From the NCBI RefSeq assembly GCF_900112395.1, contig NZ_FOLN01000014.1, positions 1 to 64,000 of the forward strand: a stretch of DNA of 64,000 bases. Reading direction: 5' to 3'. This DNA comes from Algibacter lectus (lineage in GTDB: Bacteria > Bacteroidota > Bacteroidia > Flavobacteriales > Flavobacteriaceae). The notes below the pieces were generated by a model, which saw nothing but the letters and a program-made list of their open reading frames with translations, did no database searches and had not been told where the DNA came from. The translations under genes were made by a program, and so were the position numbers. Position 1 is the stretch's first letter. Each line of letters begins with the position of its first letter. Of the stretch, positions 1 through 6,720 are shown one piece after another.

Positions 1-104
1 CCTGAAACCTTATTTTTAAACTGATAATAATTACCATCTGAATCTGTGACATCAAAAACTAAATAACTAATGTCAATACCAAAATATTTAATATCTTTAT
101 TCAT
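1..104 (-). CDS. IS110-family transposase, N-terminal fragment (runs off the window)
   Basis: Reading the minus strand from the ATG at 104 gives an open frame of 34 codons to the window edge. It contains KYFGIDISYLVFDV, the start of the RuvC-like DEDD domain of IS110/IS1111 transposases, whose first catalytic Asp lies in the GIDIS motif. The family usually has about 300-350 residues, so roughly nine tenths of the protein lies outside. IS110 enzymes insert DNA without classical terminal inverted repeats and are guided by an RNA from the element's own non-coding end. The fragment sits directly beside an integron-like cassette array. Family assignment rests on about 20 diagnostic residues. Confidence 0.72.
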   Translation of the reverse strand, partial: MNKDIKYFGIDISYLVFDVTDSDGNYYQFKNKVS

Positions 105-275
105 AACAAATTATTTTTTTGAAAGGACATACTACGCGAGTTTCAACGACTTAAAATCGAGGTCTAAAAGCCTCACAGAACTGTTCGAAATCTGTGTAGA
201 AAAGAGAGGGGATTTACAATGTTGACGAGATCTGTAGTCTCTCCGTATAAATTAACCTTATTCCTCTCTTTTGTG
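105..275 (-). ncRNA. Candidate bridge-RNA region of the IS110 element
   Basis: This is the non-coding stretch upstream of the transposase start, where IS110-group elements encode their bridge RNA, transcribed toward the transposase. Visible structure: a perfect 10-bp inverted repeat AAAAGAGAGG (200-209) / CCTCTCTTTT (263-272) closes a 53-base loop. Inside the loop is a small GAGA/TCTC hairpin (227-241). A second hairpin pairs CACAGA (174-179) with TCTGTG (191-196). Known: bridge RNAs carry large internal loops that pair with donor and target DNA. Inferred: that this segment does so. Ends and promoter are not determinable here. Confidence 0.35.
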
Positions 276-316
276 CTTTCTATTTTATATGTTTAAATTA
301 GTCTTTTTTATTTAAA

Positions 317-452
317 TGCTAACTTAAGCCGTATAAAATTAATTGCTGGTTTTAGACTACTTACGAAAGTCCTCGCGGACTTTCTATCTGTGATTTACTT
401 GCTAACTTTAGTTCTTAAACCACGCAACTAATCTTATACAACAACGTTAGGC
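317..452. repeat. attC-like recombination site A (integron-type spacer)
   Basis: R''-like core TGCTAAC (317-323), left arm 331-346, right arm 424-439 and R'-like core GTTAGGC (446-452, a perfect GTTRRRY match). The arms pair over 16 positions: 14 Watson-Crick plus two A.C mismatches (337/433, 342/428) that become G.T wobbles on the minus strand. A perfect 8-bp hairpin with a TCGC loop (365-384) lies centrally, like the variable terminal structure of attC sites. A second core TTGCTAAC at 399-406 followed by a tract resembling site D suggests that this spacer may be a fusion of two sites. Confidence 0.6.
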
Positions 453-486
453 ACAAGGCAGAAAAAACTACAGAACTAAAAACAAA

Positions 487-1353
487 GTGAAGGAAAAAAT
501 TCAAAAATATGATTTCAAAGAAGGACTTCCACAGGAGTTTGAAATTATAGATTTCGACTTTCTTTTTAACGAATTCTCTGAAGAAATCAAAAAACCGCAT
601 AGGTCAGAATTCTATCAAATTTTATGGTTTCAAAAAGGCAAGCCAACACATTTGGTCGATTTCAATCCAATAAAAATTAAACAGAACTCATTACTGTTTA
701 TTAACAAAAATAGTGTCCAACTTTTCGATTACAAAACAAGATTCAAAGGAAAAGCAATTTTATTTACAGATAATTTTTTTTGCAAGACCACTGCTGATAC
801 ACAATTTATAAGAAACAGTATTTTGTTTAATGATTTACTTTCTATTTCTCAAATCAATATATCAAATTCAATTATCGAAACAACATTTCAGCAATTAAAA
901 ATTGAATCGCAAAACCTGAAAGATAACTACCAATCAGATATTTTACGAAATGACCTAAGAAACCTTTTATTGCATTCCGAAAGAGAAAGAAAAAAACAAG
1001 GTTTTATAGAATTAAAAAAAGATAATAATCTTGAACTAGCATTGTTATTTAAAACCTTATTAGATGACAATTTCGTAAACCATAAAAAGGTTAGCTTTTA
1101 TTGTCAACAAATGCATTTGACACCAAAAAGACTTAATCAAGCTACGTCTAAAGTTTTTGGAAAAACACCTAAAAATATCATTGACAGTAGAGTTCTGTTA
1201 GAATCAAAAAGATTATTGGCTCATACAAACGAAAGTATAAAGGAAATTGGGTTTTTATTAGGCTTTGAAGAACCAACTAACTTCATTAAACACTTCAAAA
1301 AACAAACTAACAAAACACCTGTTGAATTTAGAGCAGAATTCAATTTGGCGTAA
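487..1353 (+). CDS. AraC-family transcriptional regulator
   Basis: Predicted cytoplasmic DNA-binding activator/repressor of 288 residues. The C-terminal ~100 residues are a typical AraC/XylS double helix-turn-helix: first helix region FYCQQMHLTPKRLNQATSKVFG, here broken by naming only ends (about 196-217), then IKEIGFLLGFEEPTNFIKHF (about 250-270). The N-terminal ~160 residues resemble a cupin-like sensor arm (EFYQILWFQKGKPTHLVDF) of unknown ligand. I use the GTG at 487 because the frame is open upstream but has no ATG near attC site A. It is the first gene after GTTAGGC of site A and is followed by a SnoaL-like and a nitroreductase gene, which it probably controls; that is inference from position. 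Confidence 0.88.
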   Translation: MKEKIQKYDFKEGLPQEFEIIDFDFLFNEFSEEIKKPHRSEFYQILWFQKGKPTHLVDFNPIKIKQNSLLFINKNSVQLFDYKTRFKGKAILFTDNFFCKTTADTQFIRNSILFNDLLSISQINISNSIIETTFQQLKIESQNLKDNYQSDILRNDLRNLLLHSERERKKQGFIELKKDNNLELALLFKTLLDDNFVNHKKVSFYCQQMHLTPKRLNQATSKVFGKTPKNIIDSRVLLESKRLLAHTNESIKEIGFLLGFEEPTNFIKHFKKQTNKTPVEFRAEFNLA

Positions 1354-1437
1354 AAGTATCATTCAAAGGACTTTTTTTATCGTTTCTTTTCTTCTACTTG
1401 ATTGCAACTTTGTAGTATCAATTTAAAACAACTAATA

Positions 1438-2304
1438 ATGAAAAAGATACTATTAAGTGCAACGGTAATTTTGGCAATAGGTTTTACAGCCTGTAATAGT
1501 CAAAAAACAATTTCAAACAATAAAAAAGAAGAAAAAATGGAAATTTCAAACAAAGAAAAAGTAATTGCTCTTTTAAAAAGCATTGAGACTGGTGCTCAAG
1601 AACCAGCAGGATACATTAACCCAAACAATTACATTCAACATAATCTTGGAGTTGCAGACGGACTTGCAGGATTTGGTGCATTATTGCAACAACTTCCTCC
1701 AAACTCAGCTAAAGCAAACACAATTAGAGCTTTCGAAGATGGCGATTTTGTTTTTACTCAAACCGATTATAACTTTTTTGGACCAAAAATCGGTTTCGAT
1801 ATTTTTAGGTTCGAAAATGGACAAATAGTTGAACATTGGGATAATTTGCAAGAAAAGCCTTTAAATCCAAATCCAAGTGGACATACTATGATTGACGGGA
1901 CAACTGAAATTGAAGGCATTAACAAAACTGAAGAAAATAAAGCATTGGTCAATAATTTCGTGAATGACATCTTAGTAAACGGTAAAATGGAAAAGTTGAC
2001 TGGTTATTTTGATGGCGACAATTATATCCAACACAATCCTCAAATTGCAGATGGACTTTCAGGACTTGGAAAGGCATTGGAGTACATGGCTTCTCAAGGT
2101 ATTATAATGAAATATAACAAAGTGCATAGAGTTTTAGGAGAAGGTAATTTTATATTGACTATTAGCGAAGGTACGTTTGGAGATAAACACACCTCGTTTT
2201 ATGACTTGTTTAGAGTTGAGAATGGAAAAATAGCTGAACATTGGGATGTAATGGAAACTATTCTGCCAAAAGGTGAATGGAAAAATAGTAACGGTAAATT
2301 TTAA
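1438..2304 (+). CDS. Lipoprotein with two SnoaL-like (NTF2-fold) domains
   Basis: The ATG at 1438 gives a lipoprotein signal peptide ending in GFTAC; an in-frame start at 1402 would add 12 residues ahead of it and is unlikely. The mature part holds two tandem SnoaL-like domains (about residues 40-150 and 165-285). Each carries NYIQHN near its start and a closing FR.ENG.I.EHWD motif (FRFENGQIVEHWD, FRVENGKIAEHWD). The family includes aldol-type cyclases and steroid isomerase-like enzymes, but many members have no known substrate. The duplicated domain on a lipid anchor is notable. It lies 84 bases after the AraC gene and 11 bases before the nitroreductase. A possible promoter lies in 1390-1420. 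Confidence 0.8.
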   Translation: MKKILLSATVILAIGFTACNSQKTISNNKKEEKMEISNKEKVIALLKSIETGAQEPAGYINPNNYIQHNLGVADGLAGFGALLQQLPPNSAKANTIRAFEDGDFVFTQTDYNFFGPKIGFDIFRFENGQIVEHWDNLQEKPLNPNPSGHTMIDGTTEIEGINKTEENKALVNNFVNDILVNGKMEKLTGYFDGDNYIQHNPQIADGLSGLGKALEYMASQGIIMKYNKVHRVLGEGNFILTISEGTFGDKHTSFYDLFRVENGKIAEHWDVMETILPKGEWKNSNGKF

Positions 2305-2315
2305 TACAAGAAACT

Positions 2316-2975
2316 ATGGACATTATAAAAACATTAAATTGGAGATATTCTACAAAATCTTTTGATGCTAACAAAAAAATATCATCCTCTGATTTTGCTA
2401 AGATAAAAGAGATTTTAAGGATGAGTCCTTCGAGTACCAATCTTCAACCTTGGCATTTTGTAATTGCTGAGACCGAAGAAGGAAAAAAACGAATGGCCAA
2501 AGGGACACAGGGCTTTTTTATCTTTAATGAAGCAAAAGTTTTAAATGCCTCTCACGTAGTTTTATTTTGTTCAAGAATAACTGCTGATGAAGAGTATATG
2601 CAAAAGCTCCTAGAATCTGAAGACAAAGACGGAAGATATCCAAATGATGAAATAAAACAAAATGTAAATGGAGGTAGAAATGTTTTTGCCGACATCCATA
2701 AATACGATTTGAAAGATTTACAACATTGGATGGAAAAACAAGTGTATTTAAATATTGGTAATTTCTTACTAGGTGTTGCTACTCTTGGCATTGATGCTTG
2801 CCCTATGGAAGGAATTGACATAAAAGTATTAGATGAAGAATTTGGTTTAAGAGAAAAGGGATTTACAGCTATAACAGCGATTTCAATAGGTTACAGAACT
2901 GAAAGTGATTTTAATACAACCGATAAAACTCCAAAATCTAGATTACCCGAAGATGAAATAATTACAGTTTTATAG
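2316..2975 (+). CDS. nfsB: Oxygen-insensitive NAD(P)H nitroreductase (NfsB-like)
   Basis: FMN-dependent nitroreductase/dihydropteridine reductase of 219 residues, full family length. Landmarks match Escherichia coli NfsB along the whole chain: RYSTKSFD near the N-terminus (FMN phosphate contacts), SPSSTNLQPWHF (about 38-49), FNEAKVLNASHVV, MEKQVYLNIGNFLLG (about 138-152) and the tail KSRLPEDE. The enzyme reduces nitroaromatics and quinones by two-electron steps in the cytoplasm. It follows the SnoaL lipoprotein by 11 bases, so the two are probably co-transcribed under the upstream AraC regulator. It is the last gene of the first cassette-like unit and ends 12 bases before site B. Confidence 0.92.
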   Translation: MDIIKTLNWRYSTKSFDANKKISSSDFAKIKEILRMSPSSTNLQPWHFVIAETEEGKKRMAKGTQGFFIFNEAKVLNASHVVLFCSRITADEEYMQKLLESEDKDGRYPNDEIKQNVNGGRNVFADIHKYDLKDLQHWMEKQVYLNIGNFLLGVATLGIDACPMEGIDIKVLDEEFGLREKGFTAITAISIGYRTESDFNTTDKTPKSRLPEDEIITVL

Positions 2976-2987
2976 TTGGAAAGCCCA

Positions 2988-3119
2988 GTGCCTAACAATG
3001 TATAAAAGCAATAGCGGTTCAGGTGCAAACTTGAACCGTTTTTGTGTTTAAATAAGTATCTTGTCATCCCAAGAAGTGCATTTAATCCGCTACTGCTCTT
3101 ATACTAACCGTTGTGTAAC
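2988..3119. repeat. attC-like recombination site B
   Basis: Starts with GTGCCTAAC (2988-2996), a perfect RYYYAAC core and the exact reverse complement of GTTAGGCAC (446-454) at the other end of the same unit. Arms 3000-3017 and 3087-3104 pair over 18 positions, 16 Watson-Crick and two A.C mismatches (3006/3098, 3011/3093) that are G.T wobbles on the minus strand. A central hairpin CGGTTCA/TGAACCG (3015-3038) is followed by TTTTTG and may also stop transcription. The site ends in GTTGTGTAAC (3110-3119), which begins the next unit. Confidence 0.7.
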
Positions 3120-3128
3120 ATTTGAAAA

Positions 3129-3689
3129 ATGAACAAAATTTTAACTTTTATATTAATATTTTTGACTTTTAATTGCATTGACAATAAAAAAGAAAAAGAA
3201 ATTCAACCAGAAGAAGTTGTAAAATCCAAACCAATAAAAACGGAAAAAAATATTTTCGATTTTGTTTTTAGAGATATTAAAGAAATTGAATATTTCAGCA
3301 ACTTTGAAGTTGGAACTAGTTCTGTAATAAATTTTGAAAAAAGTAAATGGGAATATGCCATTTCTGAAATGCAGAATAAACAAAAACGAATAATTATTTT
3401 GGAGAAAATTGTTGAGACTGGAAAACCAGAAAAGAAATTTCAAATTTTAGACACCATTCATATTAATAATTTTAAAACGAATGAATTTATGTCTTTCGGA
3501 GTTTGCCAAAATAATGAAAAAGCAGATTCTCGAATTTTTACAGTTATTGAGAGTAGTGAAAATGATTTCGATTTAGAGATTTATACCAACATTAAAAAAG
3601 CGTGGAAAGCTAATCTTGAAACAAAAAAGATTGAGGAAATATCAGATATTAGTGGAGTTAACTGTATGAATGAGAGTTACGGAATATAA
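3129..3689 (+). CDS. Putative lipoprotein, cassette-borne orphan
   Basis: I do not recognise this 186-residue protein. It begins with a hydrophobic segment ending in LTFNC at about residue 16, a Bacteroidota-style lipobox, followed by a Lys/Glu-rich linker. The remainder is hydrophilic, mixed alpha/beta in appearance, with no cysteine pairs or catalytic motif I can name. Strong Asn/Lys/Ile content reflects the AT-rich cassette region. It is alone in the unit bounded by GTTGTGTAAC (3110) and GTTACACAAC (3695) and starts 9 bases after the first of these, the close packing expected of an integron cassette gene. Expected location: periplasmic face of a membrane. Confidence 0.6.
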   Translation: MNKILTFILIFLTFNCIDNKKEKEIQPEEVVKSKPIKTEKNIFDFVFRDIKEIEYFSNFEVGTSSVINFEKSKWEYAISEMQNKQKRIIILEKIVETGKPEKKFQILDTIHINNFKTNEFMSFGVCQNNEKADSRIFTVIESSENDFDLEIYTNIKKAWKANLETKKIEEISDISGVNCMNESYGI

Positions 3690-3694
3690 AAAAC

Positions 3695-3834
3695 GTTACA
3701 CAACACCATATATAAAAAATTGCTATTTTAGGCTTAATCAAAGTTTGTTGCTTTGTTTGCTAGCTTCTGATTTTCCTTCGGAAAATCCTCGCACACAAAC
3801 ACGCAACGTTCCTTACATATAAACGTTAGCAAAC
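3695..3834. repeat. attC-like recombination site C
   Basis: Starts with GTTACACAAC (3695-3704), exact reverse complement of GTTGTGTAAC (3110-3119) at the start of the same unit. Arms 3706-3723 and 3803-3822 pair with a 2-base bulge (3807-3808) and five non-Watson-Crick positions, all A.C or C.A on the plus strand and so G.T on the minus strand. The centre holds a perfect 8-bp hairpin GATTTTCC-TTC-GGAAAATC (3769-3787), shared with site E. It ends in GTTAGCAAAC (3825-3834), which opens the next unit. Confidence 0.7.
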
Positions 3835-3849
3835 ATTAAAAACCAATCT

Positions 3850-4413
3850 ATGAAAGGAGTTTACATAACAATTATATTTTCTATTTTCTTAAGTTGTTCT
3901 TCTTCACAAAAAGTTGTTAAGGAAACAAAATGTCCTATAATTTACAAGAATAAGTTTACGGAAATTTTGAATGAAAAATATGTTACTATAAATGGTAAAG
4001 ACACTACAGAAATTAATGAAATTAGATATGAATGTGTTTTTTCTGCATTTTATACGCACAAAGTGATGTTTGATAAATATGGGGAATGGGATAAGGAAAT
4101 TTTTCCGAGTAACAGAAATCACCCAATACTAATGTGGAATAATATTGACCTCTTATCAAACGGAAAAAAATATACTGTTCTAACAAACGGTCTTGAGGAA
4201 TGGAAGCATATTTACGCATCTGTTATGATATTAGATGAAAAAGAGAAAGACGTACTAACGGAACAAAATGAAGAAAAAATTGCGTTGACAAACTTTTTTG
4301 GAGAACTGATAAAAAATCATAATCCCGAAAAAAAAGACTTCTACGAGGTTTATTGGAAAATGGTTGACCCGAAACGTTGGGAAGAAATTAAACAATACCA
4401 AAAGAATAAATAA
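3850..4413 (+). CDS. Putative lipoprotein, cassette-borne orphan
   Basis: Unrecognised 187-residue protein. The signal segment ends in IFLSCSSSQ, a clear lipobox with Cys at about residue 17, so the mature protein should be lipid-anchored. The rest is charged and contains ECVFSAFYTHKVMFDKYGEWD and a C-terminal Trp-rich stretch (VYWKMVDPKRWEEIKQY), without a motif I can assign. It is the only gene of its unit: GTTAGCAAAC lies 16 bases upstream and the stop is directly followed by CGTTTGCTAAC. The very tight 3' spacing is typical of integron cassettes. No function is proposed. Confidence 0.6.
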   Translation: MKGVYITIIFSIFLSCSSSQKVVKETKCPIIYKNKFTEILNEKYVTINGKDTTEINEIRYECVFSAFYTHKVMFDKYGEWDKEIFPSNRNHPILMWNNIDLLSNGKKYTVLTNGLEEWKHIYASVMILDEKEKDVLTEQNEEKIALTNFFGELIKNHNPEKKDFYEVYWKMVDPKRWEEIKQYQKNK

Positions 4414-4414
4414 C

Positions 4415-4473
4415 GTTTGCTAACTTTAGTGCTTAAACCACGTAGCTTTTCTTACAGAACAACGTTAGCAACA
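4415..4473. repeat. attC-like recombination site D (short form)
   Basis: Starts with GTTTGCTAAC (4415-4424), exact reverse complement of GTTAGCAAAC (3825-3834) of the same unit, and ends in GTTAGCAACA (4464-4473). At about 59 bases it is the shortest spacer. Its two halves do not pair well, unlike A-C. Its sequence (TTTAGTGCTTAAACCACG...) closely matches the right part of site A (407-445). It may be the product of a deletion between two longer sites, keeping only the outer cores. Confidence 0.5.
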
Positions 4474-4485
4474 ATATTAAAAAAA

Positions 4486-5640
4486 ATGTATAAAACGACA
4501 ATCATACTTCTTGTGTTGTTTGGAATTAATTCAATATTTGCTCAAGTAGAAAAAAATATATACGAATTAAATTCAATAGAAAACCTTTTAACCGACGATG
4601 TTAAGAAAATTATGGATGACAATTTAGTGGATAAAAAAGTTGTGTTTCTTGGAGAATCAAATCATTATTTCGGAGCTGACTTATTGGCTAAAACAGAATT
4701 TGTAAAGTATTTAGTTTTAGAACAAGGCTATAAAAATATAGTCTTTGAGAGTGATTTTTTTGGACTTTATTTTGACCATAATAAAAATATCGAAAATAAT
4801 CTTTATCCCTTTTGGTCTCGTTCAGTTCAAGGTAAAGAATTATTCGAATTTATAGAGAAACATAACGTGACCATTTGGGGTTTAGATAATCAAATGACCT
4901 CTTATTATTCGTTAAAAAACTTTACCGAAAAATTGACTGAATTTTTACATGACAATTCCATAGAAGTTAACGCGGATTTTTTAGAATTAACGGAAACTTT
5001 TATCAGAAACAGAAATAATGCAGGCAAAGTTGTCGGTAAATCAAATTTAGAAATCTTAAACAAGGAACTTGAAAAACTTTTAGAGAACCAAGATGTAATT
5101 CGAAATAAACTTTGGTTTAAATTTATAGAAAGCTACAGAAGTAATATTATTATGAATTCAGCTCTTAATAGCAGCGAACAAGCAATAGTTATAAGAGATA
5201 ACCAAATGGCAAAAAACTTAGATTTCATTGTTAATAAAATGCCAGAAAAAAAGTTCATTATTTGGTTACATAATGCGCATATGATAAAAGATAATTACGG
5301 GACTCGAAGTGGACAAACAATGGGATTTCAATTCGCAGAAAAAAAACTTAATAATTCATATCATATAGCAATTTCTTCTGTAAATATGCCCTTTAGAAAA
5401 TCTAGATGGATTGAAAAATACAGTAAAGACGAAGAGAACTTATTGCATTTTTTACCTTCAACAGAAAAAAATTACTTGATTGACGCACGTCAAGTTATTA
5501 ATGAAAATAAGCAATATCAACAAAACGAATATGAAGGAATGTTTGTCGTTGATGAGAAGAAGATAAAAACAAATTGGTTTAATCATTATGATGTCTTAGT
5601 CTTCATCTCAAAAGGGGAAGACATAAAGATTGCGGAATAA
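4486..5640 (+). CDS. Erythromycin esterase-like protein with signal peptide
   Basis: Member of the erythromycin esterase / Ere-like hydrolase fold (385 residues). The ATG at 4486 gives a signal peptide ending around IFAQ; an in-frame start at 4417 would lie inside site D and is rejected. Family landmarks: VVFLGESNHYFGAD (about 55-68, equivalent to the GE.TH metal/catalytic segment), IVFESDFFG (about 86-94), a central helical insertion, and IIWLHNAHMIKDNYG (about 263-277, the HNAH motif). Ere enzymes open macrolide lactones, but most environmental members have other or unknown substrates, so resistance is not implied. It is the only gene of its unit, between GTTAGCAACA and TGTTGCTAAC. Confidence 0.75.
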   Translation: MYKTTIILLVLFGINSIFAQVEKNIYELNSIENLLTDDVKKIMDDNLVDKKVVFLGESNHYFGADLLAKTEFVKYLVLEQGYKNIVFESDFFGLYFDHNKNIENNLYPFWSRSVQGKELFEFIEKHNVTIWGLDNQMTSYYSLKNFTEKLTEFLHDNSIEVNADFLELTETFIRNRNNAGKVVGKSNLEILNKELEKLLENQDVIRNKLWFKFIESYRSNIIMNSALNSSEQAIVIRDNQMAKNLDFIVNKMPEKKFIIWLHNAHMIKDNYGTRSGQTMGFQFAEKKLNNSYHIAISSVNMPFRKSRWIEKYSKDEENLLHFLPSTEKNYLIDARQVINENKQYQQNEYEGMFVVDEKKIKTNWFNHYDVLVFISKGEDIKIAE

Positions 5641-5644
5641 ATAC

Positions 5645-5775
5645 TGTTGCTAACAATGTGTGAAAAGAATCACTCAATTTTAGGTTTAATCAAAAGTCGT
5701 TGCAAGTTTACTACGTCTGATTTTCCTTCGGAAAATCCACGAACACAAACATCGCACTATTCTTATACGTAACTT
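5645..5775. repeat. attC-like recombination site E (degenerate right end)
   Basis: Starts with TGTTGCTAAC (5645-5654), exact reverse complement of GTTAGCAACA (4464-4473) of the same unit. It contains the same 8-bp hairpin GATTTTCC-TTC-GGAAAATC (5719-5737) as site C in a nearly identical surrounding tract. The arms pair poorly and the expected GTTAG core at the right end is replaced by CGTAACTTTGG. This is probably the decayed terminal site of the array. Confidence 0.5.
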
Positions 5776-5860
5776 TGGTATTCATGGCTCACTCAGCTCT
5801 TTGCATTGTAACATATTAATATTTTGCTCTACTAATACCTTGGATAATAACTTGCAAGAA

Positions 5861-6064
5861 ATGAAAAAGAATAATGGAACGACTTTTATGGTAATAGGAT
5901 TGATGTTTACAACTCTTGGATTAACAATTTTGAACGAATACAAAATTTTACAATACAGCGCCCTAACTCTTGGAGTTACATTAACAATATATAGTGTGTT
6001 TGTATCTGGAAAATGGAAGAAAAACCAAAAAAATATAAAAAATAAAAATTCTTTAAAATATTAA
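5861..6064 (+). CDS. Small two-helix membrane protein
   Basis: Unrecognised 67-residue protein beginning MKKNNGTTFMVIG. Two hydrophobic segments (about residues 9-27 and 32-50) separated by a short turn NEYKI suggest a hairpin in the inner membrane, with a Lys/Asn-rich tail (KWKKNQKNIKNKN). An upstream in-frame ATG at 5801 would add 20 residues overlapping the end of the spacer and is less likely. It lies after the degenerate site E, with no matching core downstream, so it is either the last cassette or the first gene outside the array. Confidence 0.55.
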   Translation: MKKNNGTTFMVIGLMFTTLGLTILNEYKILQYSALTLGVTLTIYSVFVSGKWKKNQKNIKNKNSLKY

Positions 6065-6318
6065 AATAAATACATTAAACGATTCATAATAACTAAAATG
6101 AATTTCCTTTAACGATGAGAAAAACCCCAGAGTCACCGCATACCGTTAAGAATGTAAGCGAAACGAAAAGCCTTTGCCTGATTAGAGGAGAAATGAAACA
6201 ATAATTTCCGCAAAGCGATCTAATTATGCACTCAATCATAAAATAAAAGTAGTAGTAACCCAAGTTATCCAACCCAACCAAGCTCAACTTTAGTATCTTG
6301 CCTTAATAAAATATTATT
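6065..6318. other. Non-coding junction between cassette array and core genes
   Basis: No convincing coding region: the minus-strand frame here has no recognisable protein features. There is no recognisable attC-type core. A TAGTATCTTG stretch at about 6293 resembles a weak -7 box for the next gene. Otherwise I see nothing assignable. Confidence 0.4.
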
Positions 6319-6543
6319 ATGAAAATAAACTTATTGTCTTGTGATGCTCAAAGACCAGATAAAAGAGCGATAGCTAAATGTATTGTCGAAATTTCAACAG
6401 GCATAGATGGCGGTTTGGCAAATGAACTTACAGATATCCTTTTAGAAGGTGATCCTGTAGATATTGAGTTGGACGATAAAAACACAGGTTCTGCTTTACG
6501 TGCTTTGCGAAAGCTTGATATTGACTACGAAATTGTAGAATAA
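6319..6543 (+). CDS. Small hypothetical protein with L7/L12 C-terminal-domain-like pattern
   Basis: A 74-residue acidic cytoplasmic protein. The order of hydrophobic and charged residues (CIVEISTGIDGGLANELTD, then a short loop, ALRALRKLDIDYEIVE) resembles the alpha/beta ClpS/L7/L12 C-terminal fold, in which VREITGLGLKEAK and a closing KLEEAGAKVE occupy the same places. I would not assign a function on this alone. It stands alone, 178 bases before a beta-barrel gene on the same strand. The small size and clean start argue for a real conserved flavobacterial gene. Confidence 0.6.
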   Translation: MKINLLSCDAQRPDKRAIAKCIVEISTGIDGGLANELTDILLEGDPVDIELDDKNTGSALRALRKLDIDYEIVE

Positions 6544-6720
6544 TTTTAATAGGTTTTCTAGAGCTGAAAATCTAATGTTTTGTGTTTAATTTGGGTATTA
6601 ATTGTTTGTTAATCAGGGTTTTGTTAAATTTGGTTAAAAAGGTTAAAACTATTTTAAATAGCATTTCAATCATGAAAAAAAGGTTTGCTTTGTTTCAAAT
6701 AACAAATAAATTTTTAATTA

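Larger units (their letters stand above)
1..275 (-). mobile_element. IS110-family insertion sequence, 5' (left) end only
   Basis: The element comprises the transposase start (1-104) and a structured non-coding region up to about 275. IS110 elements lack obvious terminal repeats, so the outer boundary cannot be read from one copy. I place it provisionally just outside the inverted repeat 200-209/263-272. It could extend to about 316, where the first attC-like core (TGCTAAC) starts. Known IS1111-attC elements insert into integron attC sites, which would fit this position, but that is inference. Confidence 0.5.

Noticed and set aside
415-600. Minus-strand frame of 61 codons at the start of the araC gene
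   Set aside because: It overlaps the attC-like site and the AraC coding start and is Phe/Lys-rich without any domain; it is the shadow of AT-rich sequence.
3769-3787. GATTTTCC-TTC-GGAAAATC hairpins (also 5719-5737) as transcription terminators
   Set aside because: They lack a following T-run and sit at the centre of the attC-like spacers, where a terminal hairpin is expected; only the hairpin in site B has a T-tract.
317-5775. CRISPR array
   Set aside because: The repeated elements are imperfect, 55-140 bases long, and separated by whole genes; there are no short unique spacers and no cas genes.
6093-6287. Minus-strand frame of 64 codons
   Set aside because: No recognisable features, no promoter box, and codon usage unlike the neighbours; treated as non-coding junction.
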